Source: Streptomyces sp. NBC_00557
Lineage (GTDB): Bacteria > Actinomycetota > Actinomycetes > Streptomycetales > Streptomycetaceae
Length of the DNA stretch: 64,000 nucleotides
Direction of reading: 5' to 3'
Assembly (NCBI RefSeq): GCF_036345995.1
Contig: NZ_CP107796.1
Coordinates: 8,612,942-8,676,941, forward strand
Position 1 is the stretch's first letter. Every line of letters begins with the position of its first letter. The notes beneath the pieces are model-generated. The model was given only the letters and a program-made list of their open reading frames with translations, was not told the DNA's origin and ran no database searches. Position numbers and translations under genes: made by a program. Shown here piece by piece: positions 52,321-60,969 of this stretch.

Positions 52321-53328
52321 GTGAGCGGCAAGACATCCCCGGTGTCGACCGTGATGCACGTGCGCTGTCCGGACCGGCTGCCGGAGCAGGTGTATCGCCT
52401 CATCCTGGAGCGGATGGCTGAGCTGTCCCCCCTCGTACAGGCTTTGCCGCCCGGTGCTGCTCTCGTGGAGCTGAAGGGGGCCTTGCGCTGCCATGGTGTG
52501 GGTGCGGACGTGCGCCGTCTGGGCGAGATGCTGCGGGTGCGGACCCTGACCCGTCACGGTGTCGACCTGCGGATCGGGATCGGCCCGACCGTCAGCGTGG
52601 CTGCGACCGCCTCCGCCCAGGTCCCCGGGCCCGGGGGAGTGCTGGTGGTGGCCCCCGACCGGGCCGCCGAATGGCTCGCCGACCTGCCTGTGGAGGCCCT
52701 GCACGGCATCGGACCTAAGCAGGCGGACGTGCTCCACGACTACGGGATCCACACCGTGGGCCTGCTCGCTGCCGTCCCGGCGCAGACCGTGCAGCGGCTG
52801 CTGGGCGGACGGGCCGGACGCCTGGCCCGCGACCGCGCCCGCGGTATCGACCCCCGCCCCGTCGTCCCGCGTTCCCTGCCCGCTTCCGCTACCGTGCACT
52901 GCTCCTTCGCCCGGCACACCCTGGACGGGGCCGACGTGCGGGCCGCCCTGCTCGCTCTGGTCGTCCGGCTCGGGCGGACGCTGCGCCGCCGCGGGCAGGT
53001 TCCCCAGGCCCTGACGCTGACGCTGACCTTCGCCGGGACGGGCCGCTGGAGCAGGACCCACCGGCTGCCCGAGCCCTCCGCGCACGACGACGACCTGCGA
53101 ATGGCCGCCTACCGGCTCATGGACGCCGCAGGCCTGCAGCGGGGCCGCCTGACCGGGCTGTCCCTGCGGGGCGAGGACCTCCGTGCCGCCGACACCGTCG
53201 CCCAGCAGATCACCCTGGACGACGCCCGTGAGGCGCGTCTGGTGGCCGAGGCCGCCGTCGACCGGGTCCGTGACAAGTTCGGCGCCGGTGTCATCGGTCC
53301 GGCCGCCATCTACCGGGCCGCCTCCTGA
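52321..53328 (+). CDS. Y-family polymerase-like protein without catalytic acids (ImuB-like)
   Basis: GTG 52321 follows ACAGGAGGT at six bases. The palm end, thumb and little-finger parts of the Y family are clear: VDLRIGIGPTVSVAATASAQVPGPGGVLVV, LPVEALHGIGPKQADVLHDYGIHTVGLLAAVPAQTVQRLLGG (HhH), ARGIDPRPVVPRSLPAS. The N-terminus with the first catalytic Asp is missing (the protein begins MHVRCPDRLPEQVYRLILERM), and where active enzymes have S-x-D-E-A-F-L-D this reads PPGAALVELKGALR. It is thus probably non-catalytic, like the ImuB adaptor of the mutasome. A LexA box precedes it. Confidence 0.82.
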   Translation: MSGKTSPVSTVMHVRCPDRLPEQVYRLILERMAELSPLVQALPPGAALVELKGALRCHGVGADVRRLGEMLRVRTLTRHGVDLRIGIGPTVSVAATASAQVPGPGGVLVVAPDRAAEWLADLPVEALHGIGPKQADVLHDYGIHTVGLLAAVPAQTVQRLLGGRAGRLARDRARGIDPRPVVPRSLPASATVHCSFARHTLDGADVRAALLALVVRLGRTLRRRGQVPQALTLTLTFAGTGRWSRTHRLPEPSAHDDDLRMAAYRLMDAAGLQRGRLTGLSLRGEDLRAADTVAQQITLDDAREARLVAEAAVDRVRDKFGAGVIGPAAIYRAAS

Positions 53329-53395
53329 CCCGCCTGGCCTCCGCGGCTGCCGGCAGCGTCCCCCCGGCCGCCTGCTGTCTTCGGGCGGCCGGTTA

Positions 53396-53411
53396 TCGAA
53401 TCAGTGTTCCC
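53396..53411 (+). promoter_or_regulatory. probable LexA box before lexA paralogue
   Basis: TCGAATCAGTGTTCCC matches TCGAAC-N4-GTTCGA at 9 of 12 half-site positions. It lies 62 bases before the ATG at 53473, so the gene is probably autoregulated. Confidence 0.55.
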
Positions 53412-53472
53412 TTTGGTGTGGTTCGCGGGTTACGGTCCACCTCAAGCAAGATCCCGCCACGGGGGAGCCTTC

Positions 53473-54159
53473 ATGCACCTCACTGAAACGACTGGTCGGG
53501 CCGGGCGCCCGCGGGGAGTCGTCACCGGCCCCGACGGTCTCACCGCTCGGCAGATGGCCATCGTGCGTTTTATCGAGAGCACCGTCGCCCGTCAGGGATA
53601 CCCGCCCTCGATGCGCGAGATCGGCGAGGCGGTCCGGCTCAAGAGCACCTCCTCCGTCGCGCACCAGCTCCTCGCCCTGGAGCGCAAGGGCGTCCTCTAC
53701 CGCGATCCCCATCGCCCCCGCGCCTATCGCGTCAGGCCGCACCGGGACACCGGCTTCGGTGAAAGCCCGGCCGATGCCTTCCCTCAGGCGGCCGACGTGC
53801 CCCTCGTCGGCCGGATCGCCGCAGGCGCACCGCTCCTGGCCGAGGAATCGGTGGAGGACGTACTGCTGCTGCCCCGGCGTCTCGTCGGGGAGGGCCGTCT
53901 GTTCGCGTTGCGAGTCGTGGGGGACAGCATGGTCGAGGCGGCGATCTGCGACGGTGACATCGTCACCGTCCGCCGTCAGGACTCCGCCGACCACGGCGAC
54001 GTCGTGGCCGCCCTCATCGACGGCGAGGCGACAGTCAAACGGCTGCGCCGTGAGGACGGCCATGTCTGGCTGATGCCGCACAACCCGGCCTACGCACCGA
54101 TCCTGGCTGACGAGGCAGCCATTCTCGGCAAAGTCGTCGCCGTGCTGCGCAGCCTGTGA
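53473..54159 (+). CDS. lexA: LexA repressor paralogue
   Basis: SOS repressor that cleaves itself when RecA filaments form. Residues 22-75 ([51 protein letters not shown]) are the winged helix-turn-helix, almost as in chromosomal Streptomyces LexA. The cleavage site is A117-G118 in VGRIAAGAP; the catalytic pair is Ser152 (GDSMVEA) and Lys189 (ATVKRL). All parts needed for cleavage are present. ATG 53473 follows GGGGGAG. Since Streptomyces chromosomes carry their own lexA, this is presumably a plasmid-borne second copy controlling the neighbouring polymerase-like gene. Confidence 0.93.
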   Translation: MHLTETTGRAGRPRGVVTGPDGLTARQMAIVRFIESTVARQGYPPSMREIGEAVRLKSTSSVAHQLLALERKGVLYRDPHRPRAYRVRPHRDTGFGESPADAFPQAADVPLVGRIAAGAPLLAEESVEDVLLLPRRLVGEGRLFALRVVGDSMVEAAICDGDIVTVRRQDSADHGDVVAALIDGEATVKRLRREDGHVWLMPHNPAYAPILADEAAILGKVVAVLRSL

Positions 54160-54247
54160 CCCGGACCGCCCGGCCGCAGCTCGGGGAGGTCGGCCTGTCA
54201 CGGACCTTGCGCCGGGCGTTGTCAGTGCCGGCGGCGATGATGAGCGC

Positions 54248-54430
54248 ATGACGACGATGCAGAACTTTGGGCTGACCTGGACAGACAGCGACGGAAAGGC
54301 GCAGGCTTCCGCGGTTGCCTACGACAAGGTCAGCGGCGAGCGGCGCAAGGCGGCCCTCGAGGCCGACGGCAACACCAACGTCCGGCTCGTCCCGGTCGAA
54401 CCCGGCGTGCTTCCCCAGCCACAGGGCTGA
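54248..54430 (+). CDS. small conserved protein (60 aa)
   Basis: ATG 54248 opens 60 codons: [53 protein letters not shown]. Sequences of this type are widespread in Streptomyces, without known function to my knowledge. It lies 88 bases after lexA in the same direction. No signal peptide or membrane part. Confidence 0.65.
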   Translation: MTTMQNFGLTWTDSDGKAQASAVAYDKVSGERRKAALEADGNTNVRLVPVEPGVLPQPQG

Positions 54431-54549
54431 ACCGGTCGTATGGCGCGGCCCTGGCCGGGGTACATGGACGCCGGGTGCCATCCCCCGCGGGGAAGACACC
54501 CACTCGTCACCCCGGCCGGGCACGCCCGGCGAGATCAGAAGGACGCAGT

Positions 54550-54753
54550 ATGGCCAGCGGTACCGTGAAGTGGTTCAACCCCGAGAAGGGCTTCGGTTTC
54601 ATCGCCCAGGACGACGGCGGACCGGACGTCTTCGCCCACTACTCCAACATCACCGGCAGCGGCTATCGCGAGCTGGTCGAGGGCGAGAAGGTCACGTTCG
54701 ACATCACCCAGGGCCAGAAGGGCCCCCAGGCCGAGAACATCGTCCGCGGCTGA
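54550..54753 (+). CDS. cold-shock protein (CspA family)
   Basis: This is a single-stranded nucleic-acid-binding beta barrel that melts RNA structure. The full 67-residue fold is present: [18 protein letters not shown] with RNP1 (KGFGFI), VFAHYSNI as RNP2, then [23 protein letters not shown] 54550 follows AAGGA. Small Csp genes are common on Streptomyces plasmids as well as chromosomes. It lies 49 bases before the tRNA gene on the same strand. Confidence 0.95.
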   Translation: MASGTVKWFNPEKGFGFIAQDDGGPDVFAHYSNITGSGYRELVEGEKVTFDITQGQKGPQAENIVRG

Positions 54754-54801
54754 CGGCCCTACCGCCGGCCTGCAGAGCCCTGTGTAGAGTGGCACCACCG
54801 A

Positions 54802-54875
54802 CGCGGGGTGGAGCAGCTCGGTAGCTCGCTGGGCTCATAACCCAGAGGTCGCAGGTTCAAATCCTGTCCCCGCTA
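54802..54875 (+). tRNA. initiator tRNA-fMet (CAT)
   Basis: The cloverleaf is complete: acceptor CGCGGGG/CCCCGCT, D stem GAGC/GCTC, anticodon arm CTGGG-CTCATAA-CCCAG, T arm GCAGG-TTCAAAT-CCTGT, discriminator A at 54875. Two initiator marks are present: an unpaired 1-72 position (C and T) and three consecutive G-C pairs at the base of the anticodon stem. CCA is not encoded. An initiator tRNA on an accessory replicon is unusual. A perfect 18-base terminator follows eight bases later. Confidence 0.95.
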
Positions 54876-54882
54876 CGAACAC

Positions 54883-54919
54883 AGAAGGGGTCCGGCATCA
54901 CTGATGCCGGACCCCTTCT
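54883..54919 (+). terminator. 18-bp perfect bidirectional terminator
   Basis: An 18-base arm at 54883-54900 (AGAAGGGGTCCGGCATCA) is perfectly repeated inverted at 54902-54919. Runs of C/T on both sides make it suitable for both the tRNA transcript and the convergent toxin-antitoxin transcript. Confidence 0.85.
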
Positions 54920-54977
54920 CCCATTCCTGCGCTGCCAGAGCTGCCTGCCCGCTGTGATGGTGGCCGCGCGAGGCCGG

Positions 54978-55376
54978 TTACTGGTCGGGGTGGACGGCTT
55001 GGACGCCGGTGCCCGCATACGCCTTCGGCGTCAGGGTGAGCAGGTAGCGGCCGGTGGGATGGGCGGGAGACGGGCGGGCGGCGTGGATGGCGTGGACGGC
55101 GGCCCAGGAGTGCCCGAAGCGCAGCAGTTCGGTGGCGGTGACGGCGGCGTCGGTGTCGAACGCCTCGATCCGGATGAACCGCAGTCCCTTGATGTAGCCG
55201 AGCAGGCCCGGCCGTTCGGCGTCGCCGGCCGTCAGGGACAGCACCGGCGCATACAGCTCCCCGAGTCCGCCGGAGGCCTGGACGTAGAACGCGGCGACGG
55301 CCTCGTTGAACGGGTCTTTCGGGTCGTACAGCGCACCGGCGGTGGTGTGGTCCAGGACGACCGCGATCGCCGCCAC
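54978..55376 (-). CDS. PIN-like toxin of a toxin-antitoxin pair
   Basis: GTG 55376 shares one base with the TAG stop of the antitoxin gene. The start AIAVVLDHTTAGALYDPKDPFNEAVAAFYVQ resembles the first strand and Asp of a PIN domain; VSLTAGDAERPGLLGYIKGLRFIRIEAFDTDAAVTATELLRFGHSWAAVHAIHAAR has the expected helices; TLTPKAYAGTGVQAVHP resembles the last strand. Some expected acidic residues are not obvious, so a divergent PIN domain is inferred from pattern and context. PIN toxins are RNases, several of which cut initiator tRNA. Confidence 0.65.
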   Translation of the reverse strand: MAAIAVVLDHTTAGALYDPKDPFNEAVAAFYVQASGGLGELYAPVLSLTAGDAERPGLLGYIKGLRFIRIEAFDTDAAVTATELLRFGHSWAAVHAIHAARPSPAHPTGRYLLTLTPKAYAGTGVQAVHPDQ

Positions 55377-55651
55377 TACGCGGCCGCCCGCGGCCCCTGC
55401 GAGGCGGCGCCCAGACGCTGCAGCAGCGCCCGGGCCTTCGCCTCGGCCTCCTCGCTCGGCGCGGTGCCGAGGGCGGCGGCGAGCTCGGCGCGGGCCAGCT
55501 CGGCCCGCTCGGCATACTCGGCCTGGGTCGGCGTGCTGTGCGCGAGGTCCTCCACCAGGTGGCGGATGGTGGTGCCGTGCTCGGCGGCCAGCTGGGCGAG
55601 CCGGTCCCGCGCGGCCGTGCTCACCTTGATGCTCGTCTCGTCTGCTGCCAT
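55376..55651 (-). CDS. ribbon-helix-helix antitoxin
   Basis: SIKVSTAARDRLAQLAAEHGTTIRHLVEDLAHST (residues 6-40) is a CopG/Arc-type ribbon-helix-helix: one strand followed by two helices. The C-terminal half is an Ala/Glu/Arg helix that would wrap the toxin. The gene comes first and overlaps the toxin gene by one base, the normal order. ATG 55651 start. Autoregulation by the RHH protein is expected for the family; the upstream sequence contains CTCTACCGTCCTCCTCTACTG-like short repeats that may be the operator. Confidence 0.78.
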   Translation of the reverse strand: MAADETSIKVSTAARDRLAQLAAEHGTTIRHLVEDLAHSTPTQAEYAERAELARAELAAALGTAPSEEAEAKARALLQRLGAASQGPRAAA

Positions 55652-55799
55652 ATCCTCACTCTACCGTCCTCCTCTACTGCGGGTAGAGGAAATCGTCTAC
55701 GGCGGCATGATCGCCGACTTTCGGACGTCACGCTGATACGTGCCGCTCCTCAACTGCGATCACAGGCAGCAGGCCGCGCCGAGGGGACGGTCCCGCCCG

Positions 55800-57602
55800 C
55801 TACAACAGCCCCACCTCGGCCTGGGTGTGACCGAAGGCCTGCGCCATGTGGGCCAGGGCCCGGCGCAGCAGGTCTTGGCGCTCGGTGTGCCGCATGGTGG
55901 GCTCGGCGGTGATCGTGACGGCCATCTCCGGTCTGGGGCCTCGCCCGGTAGGGCCGAGCGGGCTGAGGTCGATGAGGGAGCCCAGGCCGGGCGTCACACC
56001 GGTGTCGTCGCTGCGCTCGGCGCTCAGGCGCAACTCGGTGGTGGGCGGTGCGGCCCAGCGCCGACCGGCCGGATCACCGAGCACTTCGGGCAGGAGTTCG
56101 GCGGCCGTCTGCCAGGCATGCAGCAGAACATCCTGGACCTCATCGAAGCCCAGCGGTGCGCTCTGGTGACCGCCCAGCGCTTCCGCCCAGGCGGCACTGT
56201 CTTCGATCAGGACGTCCGCGCACGAGACGACGGCGGAGTCCATCGTGCCGGGACACGCGATCATGCAGGCGGCGGAGAGGGCCGACCGCCCGTCAGGTGC
56301 CCGGAAAATGGTCGTGTAGCTCGCGGCGTGCAGCGAGTTGTCGTGCGGGCCCGGCTCCCACCGTCCCGCCGGGAGGTTGCCGCCCCGGCGCTGGGACAGC
56401 ATCGTCACGGCACCGGCCAGCGGACTGAAGGCAAGCTGCTGCTCAAGCTGCTGGCGCCGGGCCTTCGTGATCTGAAGGGTGGAAGCCTCCGCCCAGGGGA
56501 GGGTCACCAGGGCGCGCAGCCGCAGCTGCGGTTTCGGTATCTGGCTCGTCCACCTGAGCGCGGACCGGGTCATGTCCAGACCGAGGTGCACCGCAGGCTG
56601 CCACCGCCAGACACCGTTCTGGGAGCGCACGAGATGGCCGGGACCCCACCTGCCACCATCCAGCTTCACGAGGCTGCCGTCGCCCGTCACCGCTCCGGAA
56701 GCGCTGATGGGGTATCCGATCGCCGCGAGCGGATCCCCGCTGGCGTCAGCCCGGCCCGCGTCGACGATCGCCTGCCACACGGGCGTGCGCACCACGACGG
56801 GCGGGCGCGGGGGAGCCACGCACAGCACCCACCCCGGCTCTCCGTCCAGGAAGTGGTGCAGATCCTGCAGCGCCGCTGTTCCGTGGCGATACGCCTCACC
56901 GGCCGGCTGCCCCAGGCCCACATCGGCCAGCTTTTCGTACGCTTCGAGCATCTCGCGTTCCCACTCGGGCAGGCCCTGACCGATCCGCGGCGCGCCCGTC
57001 CACTGCGAGCCTGCGACGGCGTCATGCAGGAGCTGGGACAGCGTCTCGGTCGTGGGCATGCCGGAGGCGGCGATGCCGGCGGAGAGCAGGCGCTGGATCT
57101 CGGTGCGCGGCAGCCAGTGCGTCCCGTCCGCCTCGCGTACGGGCACCGCGACCGTGTCCGTACGGGGCGTGCCCGGCTTGCCGACCGGCGCGGCCACGAC
57201 GAACAGACAGTTCTCGTCCTGAGCGGGGACATCGATGTAGAGCACGCACGATCCCTGCTGGTCGTCGGACCAGTCCACCCTCACCCCGCGCGGGGCAGGA
57301 GTGATGTGCGCGCGGATCAGCTTGCGGATCCGATCGCGGTCGACCGAGGCGCGGTCGACCGGAACGATCTGGTCGAGAATCTCCACATCGTCCACCAGCC
57401 GCGTAGCGATCCCCAGGACGAGGACACCACCGCCACCGTTGGCAAACCCGCAGACGTCCTTGGCGAGTTCCTCAACTGCGCGCGGCTCACGCAGCGCATA
57501 CGGCACGGCCTTGGCGTCCAGCCACTGACCCTCCGGCTGCTCCAGCAGCAGGGCCGGGTTGTGTGCACGCAGCGCAGCCCGGACGGCCTCGAGATCCATC
57601 AT
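55800..57602 (-). CDS. Schlafen AlbA_2-domain protein (600 aa)
   Basis: Starts at ATG 57602 (ATG ATG pair); the leftward extension is poor. Residues 10-60 read NPALLLEQPEGQWLDAKAVPY...AVEELAKDVCGFANGGGGVLVLGIATR, the AlbA_2/Schlafen signature (E-x-x-x-x-x-D/E-x-K ... F-A-N-x-x-G-G), associated with nucleic-acid binding and, in some proteins, RNase activity. The next part, up to about residue 180, continues the domain. The remaining 400 residues are unassigned. Many bacterial proteins of this type sit in defence islands. It is encoded 148 bases upstream of the antitoxin gene on the same strand. Confidence 0.8.
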   Translation of the reverse strand: MMDLEAVRAALRAHNPALLLEQPEGQWLDAKAVPYALREPRAVEELAKDVCGFANGGGGVLVLGIATRLVDDVEILDQIVPVDRASVDRDRIRKLIRAHITPAPRGVRVDWSDDQQGSCVLYIDVPAQDENCLFVVAAPVGKPGTPRTDTVAVPVREADGTHWLPRTEIQRLLSAGIAASGMPTTETLSQLLHDAVAGSQWTGAPRIGQGLPEWEREMLEAYEKLADVGLGQPAGEAYRHGTAALQDLHHFLDGEPGWVLCVAPPRPPVVVRTPVWQAIVDAGRADASGDPLAAIGYPISASGAVTGDGSLVKLDGGRWGPGHLVRSQNGVWRWQPAVHLGLDMTRSALRWTSQIPKPQLRLRALVTLPWAEASTLQITKARRQQLEQQLAFSPLAGAVTMLSQRRGGNLPAGRWEPGPHDNSLHAASYTTIFRAPDGRSALSAACMIACPGTMDSAVVSCADVLIEDSAAWAEALGGHQSAPLGFDEVQDVLLHAWQTAAELLPEVLGDPAGRRWAAPPTTELRLSAERSDDTGVTPGLGSLIDLSPLGPTGRGPRPEMAVTITAEPTMRHTERQDLLRRALAHMAQAFGHTQAEVGLL

Positions 57603-58060
57603 CGACACCCCGGAAGTATCCCGGCCCCACCCGCTCGAAGGACAGGAATTTAGCGCCATCAGCTCAGGCAGCACCTGCTTCGCTGCGCCGACGGCGGCAT
57701 GTGAATGCGGCGGCGGCAATGGTCGCAGGTTAGGGGCCTCGACTGGATGTCGACGGCTTTCGACCATCACGAGGCTGATCGCGACAGAGCATGACGAAAC
57801 CGGTCACGCTTCGGTCGTGATCGGTCATATGTGGCGGAGTCCTTGCGCAGCTCATCCGCCACCCGGATCATGGTGCACATCTCGCGCACGGTGCGCGCTC
57901 TTGGCAGTCATCCCCACCGTTGACTGGCAGGTGAACTGAGCGCACGCTCGAGCCGGCAGAACCAGCGTATCTGAGACACAAAAGGCGTCCTGACCTGAGG
58001 GCTTGGCGTCGCACCGAGGTGGGGTGGTGCGGTACGCGCAGCCCGGGTTCAAGGATCCTT
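57603..58060 (+). other. intergenic between divergent genes, with imperfect dyad
   Basis: This is 458 bases between the divergent AlbA_2 and TPR protein genes. It is less GC-rich than average. ACCGGTCACG at 57799-57808 mirrors CGTGATCGGT at 57816-57825 with one mismatch and may be an operator. No gene seen. Confidence 0.4.
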
Positions 58061-59929
58061 ATGCACACCGACGGGCCAGCCAACGGCACCCACCGGCGCG
58101 CGCAGCGCACCCAGACCAACCGTCTCGCCCGCTTGCTGGATGCCGAGACGCATGTCGGCTACCAGAAGGCGCTAGACCAAGTCACCACGGCCAGCGCGAC
58201 CGGCCAACTACCTGAGCGGCTCGACCGCCACGGACTTGACCTGGCCCTGCGCATCCTGCTGCGCCAGGACTACACCATGTGGGGTCCCCTGACCGCCGGG
58301 CACCCCTGGCCGGACCCCTACCAGTCGCTGACGCCGAGCCTTCCGGGCAGCCCGACCGAGAAGGCCCGCGAAGCCCTGGAGCGGGCCCATGAAGCCGGGC
58401 CCCGAGCAGTCACCCAGGAAGGCGCGTTTGCCTTCGATGACGACCCCTACGCATACGACGACGAGGACGAGCCGACACCAGCGTCCGGCCTGGATCCGGG
58501 CGAGGTTCCGCCCCTGCAGGCGGAAGTGACCGAGACATTCACGCGCTGGTGGACGCGGAAACTGGCCGAGGACGGAACGACACCGCGCTTCCGCATGCCC
58601 TACGCCTTCTCCACCCATCCTCGCTCCCCAAGCGCAGACGCTGTCCTTGAGACCTGCCGCGGCGCCCTGGGCGACGACGCCTATGAAGCACAATTGCAGC
58701 GCCTGATCGACCACAACCCCCTCGACGTCGGCCTCTACGCCCGACTCGGTGACCTCGCCCTGCAGCGCCACGACGGTGAAACCGAGGATCTCCTCTACAC
58801 CGCTCCTACTGCCGGCGAGCGCCGCCACTACCTGGAGCAGGCCCTCAGCTGGTACCAGGCGGCCGTGGCTGTCGGCGAATCCTCGCTCCCCATGGGCTTT
58901 CATGGCAGGCTGCCCTGGTCAGCGGACAGCAACCGCCCCTTCCTGGAGGCCTTGTACGACCTGGCTCAGACGTACTGGCGCATGGGGCGGTACAACTCCG
59001 CCGAACGCGTGCTCGTGACCGTGCTGTACCTCGACCCGGCCGACGCCCTGGGCGCCTTGGAGCTCCTTGCGACCGTCCGCACGCACCGCCGCTGGCACCC
59101 GGGGATCTGCAGCTACAGCGAACCCCGCGACAGGGTTCCGCCCAGGCGGCGCATCGTCTCTCCTCGCGGTGTGCCCACCCTGCGCTATCTCCTCATGCGC
59201 GACGACGAACCCACCGACGCCACCGTCGATGCGGTCGTCCGCAGCGCGGCTGCCGAGGCATTGAACGCCACGTGGGACGGGCGTTCGGACCACGTCGTCG
59301 TCAGTACCCCCGCCGGAAAGGTCAAGGTGACCGTCGTAGCCCGCCACCAGGGCGATCACAGCCTGGTCCCGGACGCCCACTGGTGGGACGCCCACCGCCT
59401 CGGCCAGAAGATGGAGGGCCCAGTGTTGTTGGTGCTCGTCGCCGACGCCGGATACATCGCCGTCGCCCAGCTGCTGCACGCCGAACAGCTCGCCGCATAC
59501 CGTGCCGCCGACCTGCCAGGCCGGGACTGCACGGCCTTTACCACCACCTTCGTCCACAACGGCACCCACTACGGCTGGGACCTGTCGCCGAGCCTCGACC
59601 AGGCTCTCGACGCGATCCTGATCGACCACGGGTCAGGGAGCATGGAAGTTGAGGCCGGCACGGGCTCTCCCAGGGGATTCTGGGTCGAAGTATCCGGAGT
59701 GAGCGGAGAGCCGTGGTTCTCGGCCGCAGTTGAAGGACTCGATGCGCGCGCAGCCGGCCTCCATGTCGCGACGATGGCAAGGATGCTGTCACCCGAGAAG
59801 GGAATCGCGGTCAAGACGATCGATTCGACCAGGGTCTGGGCTGCGTTCGCGGGAACGACCAAACGGCCATCAGGAGAGCCCGTATTCGTGGCGAAGCGCG
59901 GCGAGAGGGAACGTCAGCCCGTCCAATAG
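58061..59929 (+). CDS. TPR-containing protein (622 aa)
   Basis: ATG 58061 follows AAGGATCCTT. Residues 225-345 contain TPR-like repeats: NPLDVGLYARLGDLALQRHDG, RRHYLEQALSWYQAAVAVGES, LEALYDLAQTYWRMGRYNSAERVLVTVLYLDPADALGALELL. An acidic stretch (DDDPYAYDDEDEP) lies near residue 130. The C-terminal 230 residues form a separate domain of unknown type (VDAVVRSAAAEALNATWDGRSDHVVVSTPAGKVKVTVVARH). Soluble. Divergent from the AlbA_2 gene, so the two may be one functional unit, but that is positional inference. Confidence 0.77.
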   Translation: MHTDGPANGTHRRAQRTQTNRLARLLDAETHVGYQKALDQVTTASATGQLPERLDRHGLDLALRILLRQDYTMWGPLTAGHPWPDPYQSLTPSLPGSPTEKAREALERAHEAGPRAVTQEGAFAFDDDPYAYDDEDEPTPASGLDPGEVPPLQAEVTETFTRWWTRKLAEDGTTPRFRMPYAFSTHPRSPSADAVLETCRGALGDDAYEAQLQRLIDHNPLDVGLYARLGDLALQRHDGETEDLLYTAPTAGERRHYLEQALSWYQAAVAVGESSLPMGFHGRLPWSADSNRPFLEALYDLAQTYWRMGRYNSAERVLVTVLYLDPADALGALELLATVRTHRRWHPGICSYSEPRDRVPPRRRIVSPRGVPTLRYLLMRDDEPTDATVDAVVRSAAAEALNATWDGRSDHVVVSTPAGKVKVTVVARHQGDHSLVPDAHWWDAHRLGQKMEGPVLLVLVADAGYIAVAQLLHAEQLAAYRAADLPGRDCTAFTTTFVHNGTHYGWDLSPSLDQALDAILIDHGSGSMEVEAGTGSPRGFWVEVSGVSGEPWFSAAVEGLDARAAGLHVATMARMLSPEKGIAVKTIDSTRVWAAFAGTTKRPSGEPVFVAKRGERERQPVQ

Positions 59930-59949
59930 CTGCTGAACGGCCAAGCGCA

Positions 59950-59984
59950 AGGGCCGGTTTCTCCAGGATGGGGGAACCGGCCCT
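59950..59984 (+). terminator. 10-bp hairpin after the TPR gene
   Basis: AGGGCCGGTT at 59950-59959 pairs with AACCGGCCCT at 59975-59984, 21 bases after the stop. The stretch from here to 60310 holds no gene that I can support. Confidence 0.7.
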
Positions 59985-60310
59985 CGTGCGCTCCCCGCAA
60001 AGCCGACCGGAGCGGTGAGCACGCGGTTTCCGCTCCCCGGAAAGAGGCGCGGCCTTGCGGAGGTGTGTGCGGGGAAGTACTGCCGCAACACCTGCCCCGC
60101 AAGGCCTTCGGTGTGCACCGGATCGGGCGCGTTGTTACGAGGTCTTCACAGCGGGGCGGGGGCCTGGGTCCGGGCGGTTCCGGGCCCCCACGAGGTCGCG
60201 CATCCGCGGGGGGTCGGATGTTCATGGCGCGATGCCGTACTCAACGACGAACGGCCGTGCAGGTCACGCGTCGTGCTACAGCCCTTAGCGTGCTGGTATG
60301 CGGGCCCTGC

Positions 60311-60772
60311 TCACTCCTCATCGCCTGCCTGCGGAGCGAGGTTCAAGGTGAGTTCTGCGCTGGCCAGCATCCGGACGATTTCGATGGGATGGTTAGCGAA
60401 TTCTTTGTTTGCCACGTTGACGGGGTCGACCCGACGGGTCTGTCTATCGAGCCCGGTTGCCTCGATGACGTAGCGGAATCCAACCGGCCCAGTGGGATCG
60501 TCCATGACGATCCAGCGTGCTCCGTACTTATGGATGAGGAAGTCGGCGACGTAGGATGCCAAGTCCAAGTGCAGTGTGATCCAGTCGGGCTCTTCGAACT
60601 CACTCAGGGGAGCGCGGGACACGTAGTCATCCAAGGCCGGAATGAGGCTCGTTGGGTCGCTCTCGTAGATTTCGGGAGAAACTCCGAGCATATCCGCAAT
60701 GTCGATGGCATTGCGATGCCTTTCCTCGCTCCAACGCTGAAGGTCGGGCTCAACAATATTTGCCACGCCCAT
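60311..60772 (-). CDS. hypothetical acidic protein (153 aa)
   Basis: ATG 60772 follows AAAGGAAC. The protein is acidic and mixed alpha/beta: MGVANIVEPDLQRWSEERHRN, LIPALDDYVSRAPLSEFEEPDWITLHLDLASYVADFLIHKYGARWIVMDDP, HPIEIVRMLASAELTL. The GC content and codon use are clearly lower than in its neighbours, a sign of recent arrival. Size, acidity and a conserved Trp-rich core resemble immunity proteins of contact-dependent toxins, but no toxin gene is near; this is speculation. Confidence 0.72.
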   Translation of the reverse strand: MGVANIVEPDLQRWSEERHRNAIDIADMLGVSPEIYESDPTSLIPALDDYVSRAPLSEFEEPDWITLHLDLASYVADFLIHKYGARWIVMDDPTGPVGFRYVIEATGLDRQTRRVDPVNVANKEFANHPIEIVRMLASAELTLNLAPQAGDEE

Positions 60773-60969
60773 GTTCCTTTCGCGGCTTTCACGGTTACTT
60801 AGACGGTGTCCTATGTATGCGTAACGCGGGCGGCACCGTGCTTGGCCCCAACTCCCCGTTCCGTCTCCAGTATCTGGAGCGCTACGCCGGGGCGGCCCGC
60901 CCGTGGCTGCACGCCGAGGCCGAGGTCGTCGACACCACGCACCTCACACCCGCCCAGGCCGCTCTGCGG

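Noticed and set aside
54802..54875. tRNA-fMet as an integration site (attL/attR) of an integrative element
   Set aside because: I found no second copy of the tRNA 3' end in the window and no integrase gene beside it; the linear-end evidence favours a free replicon. A search of the rest of the sequence could reopen this.
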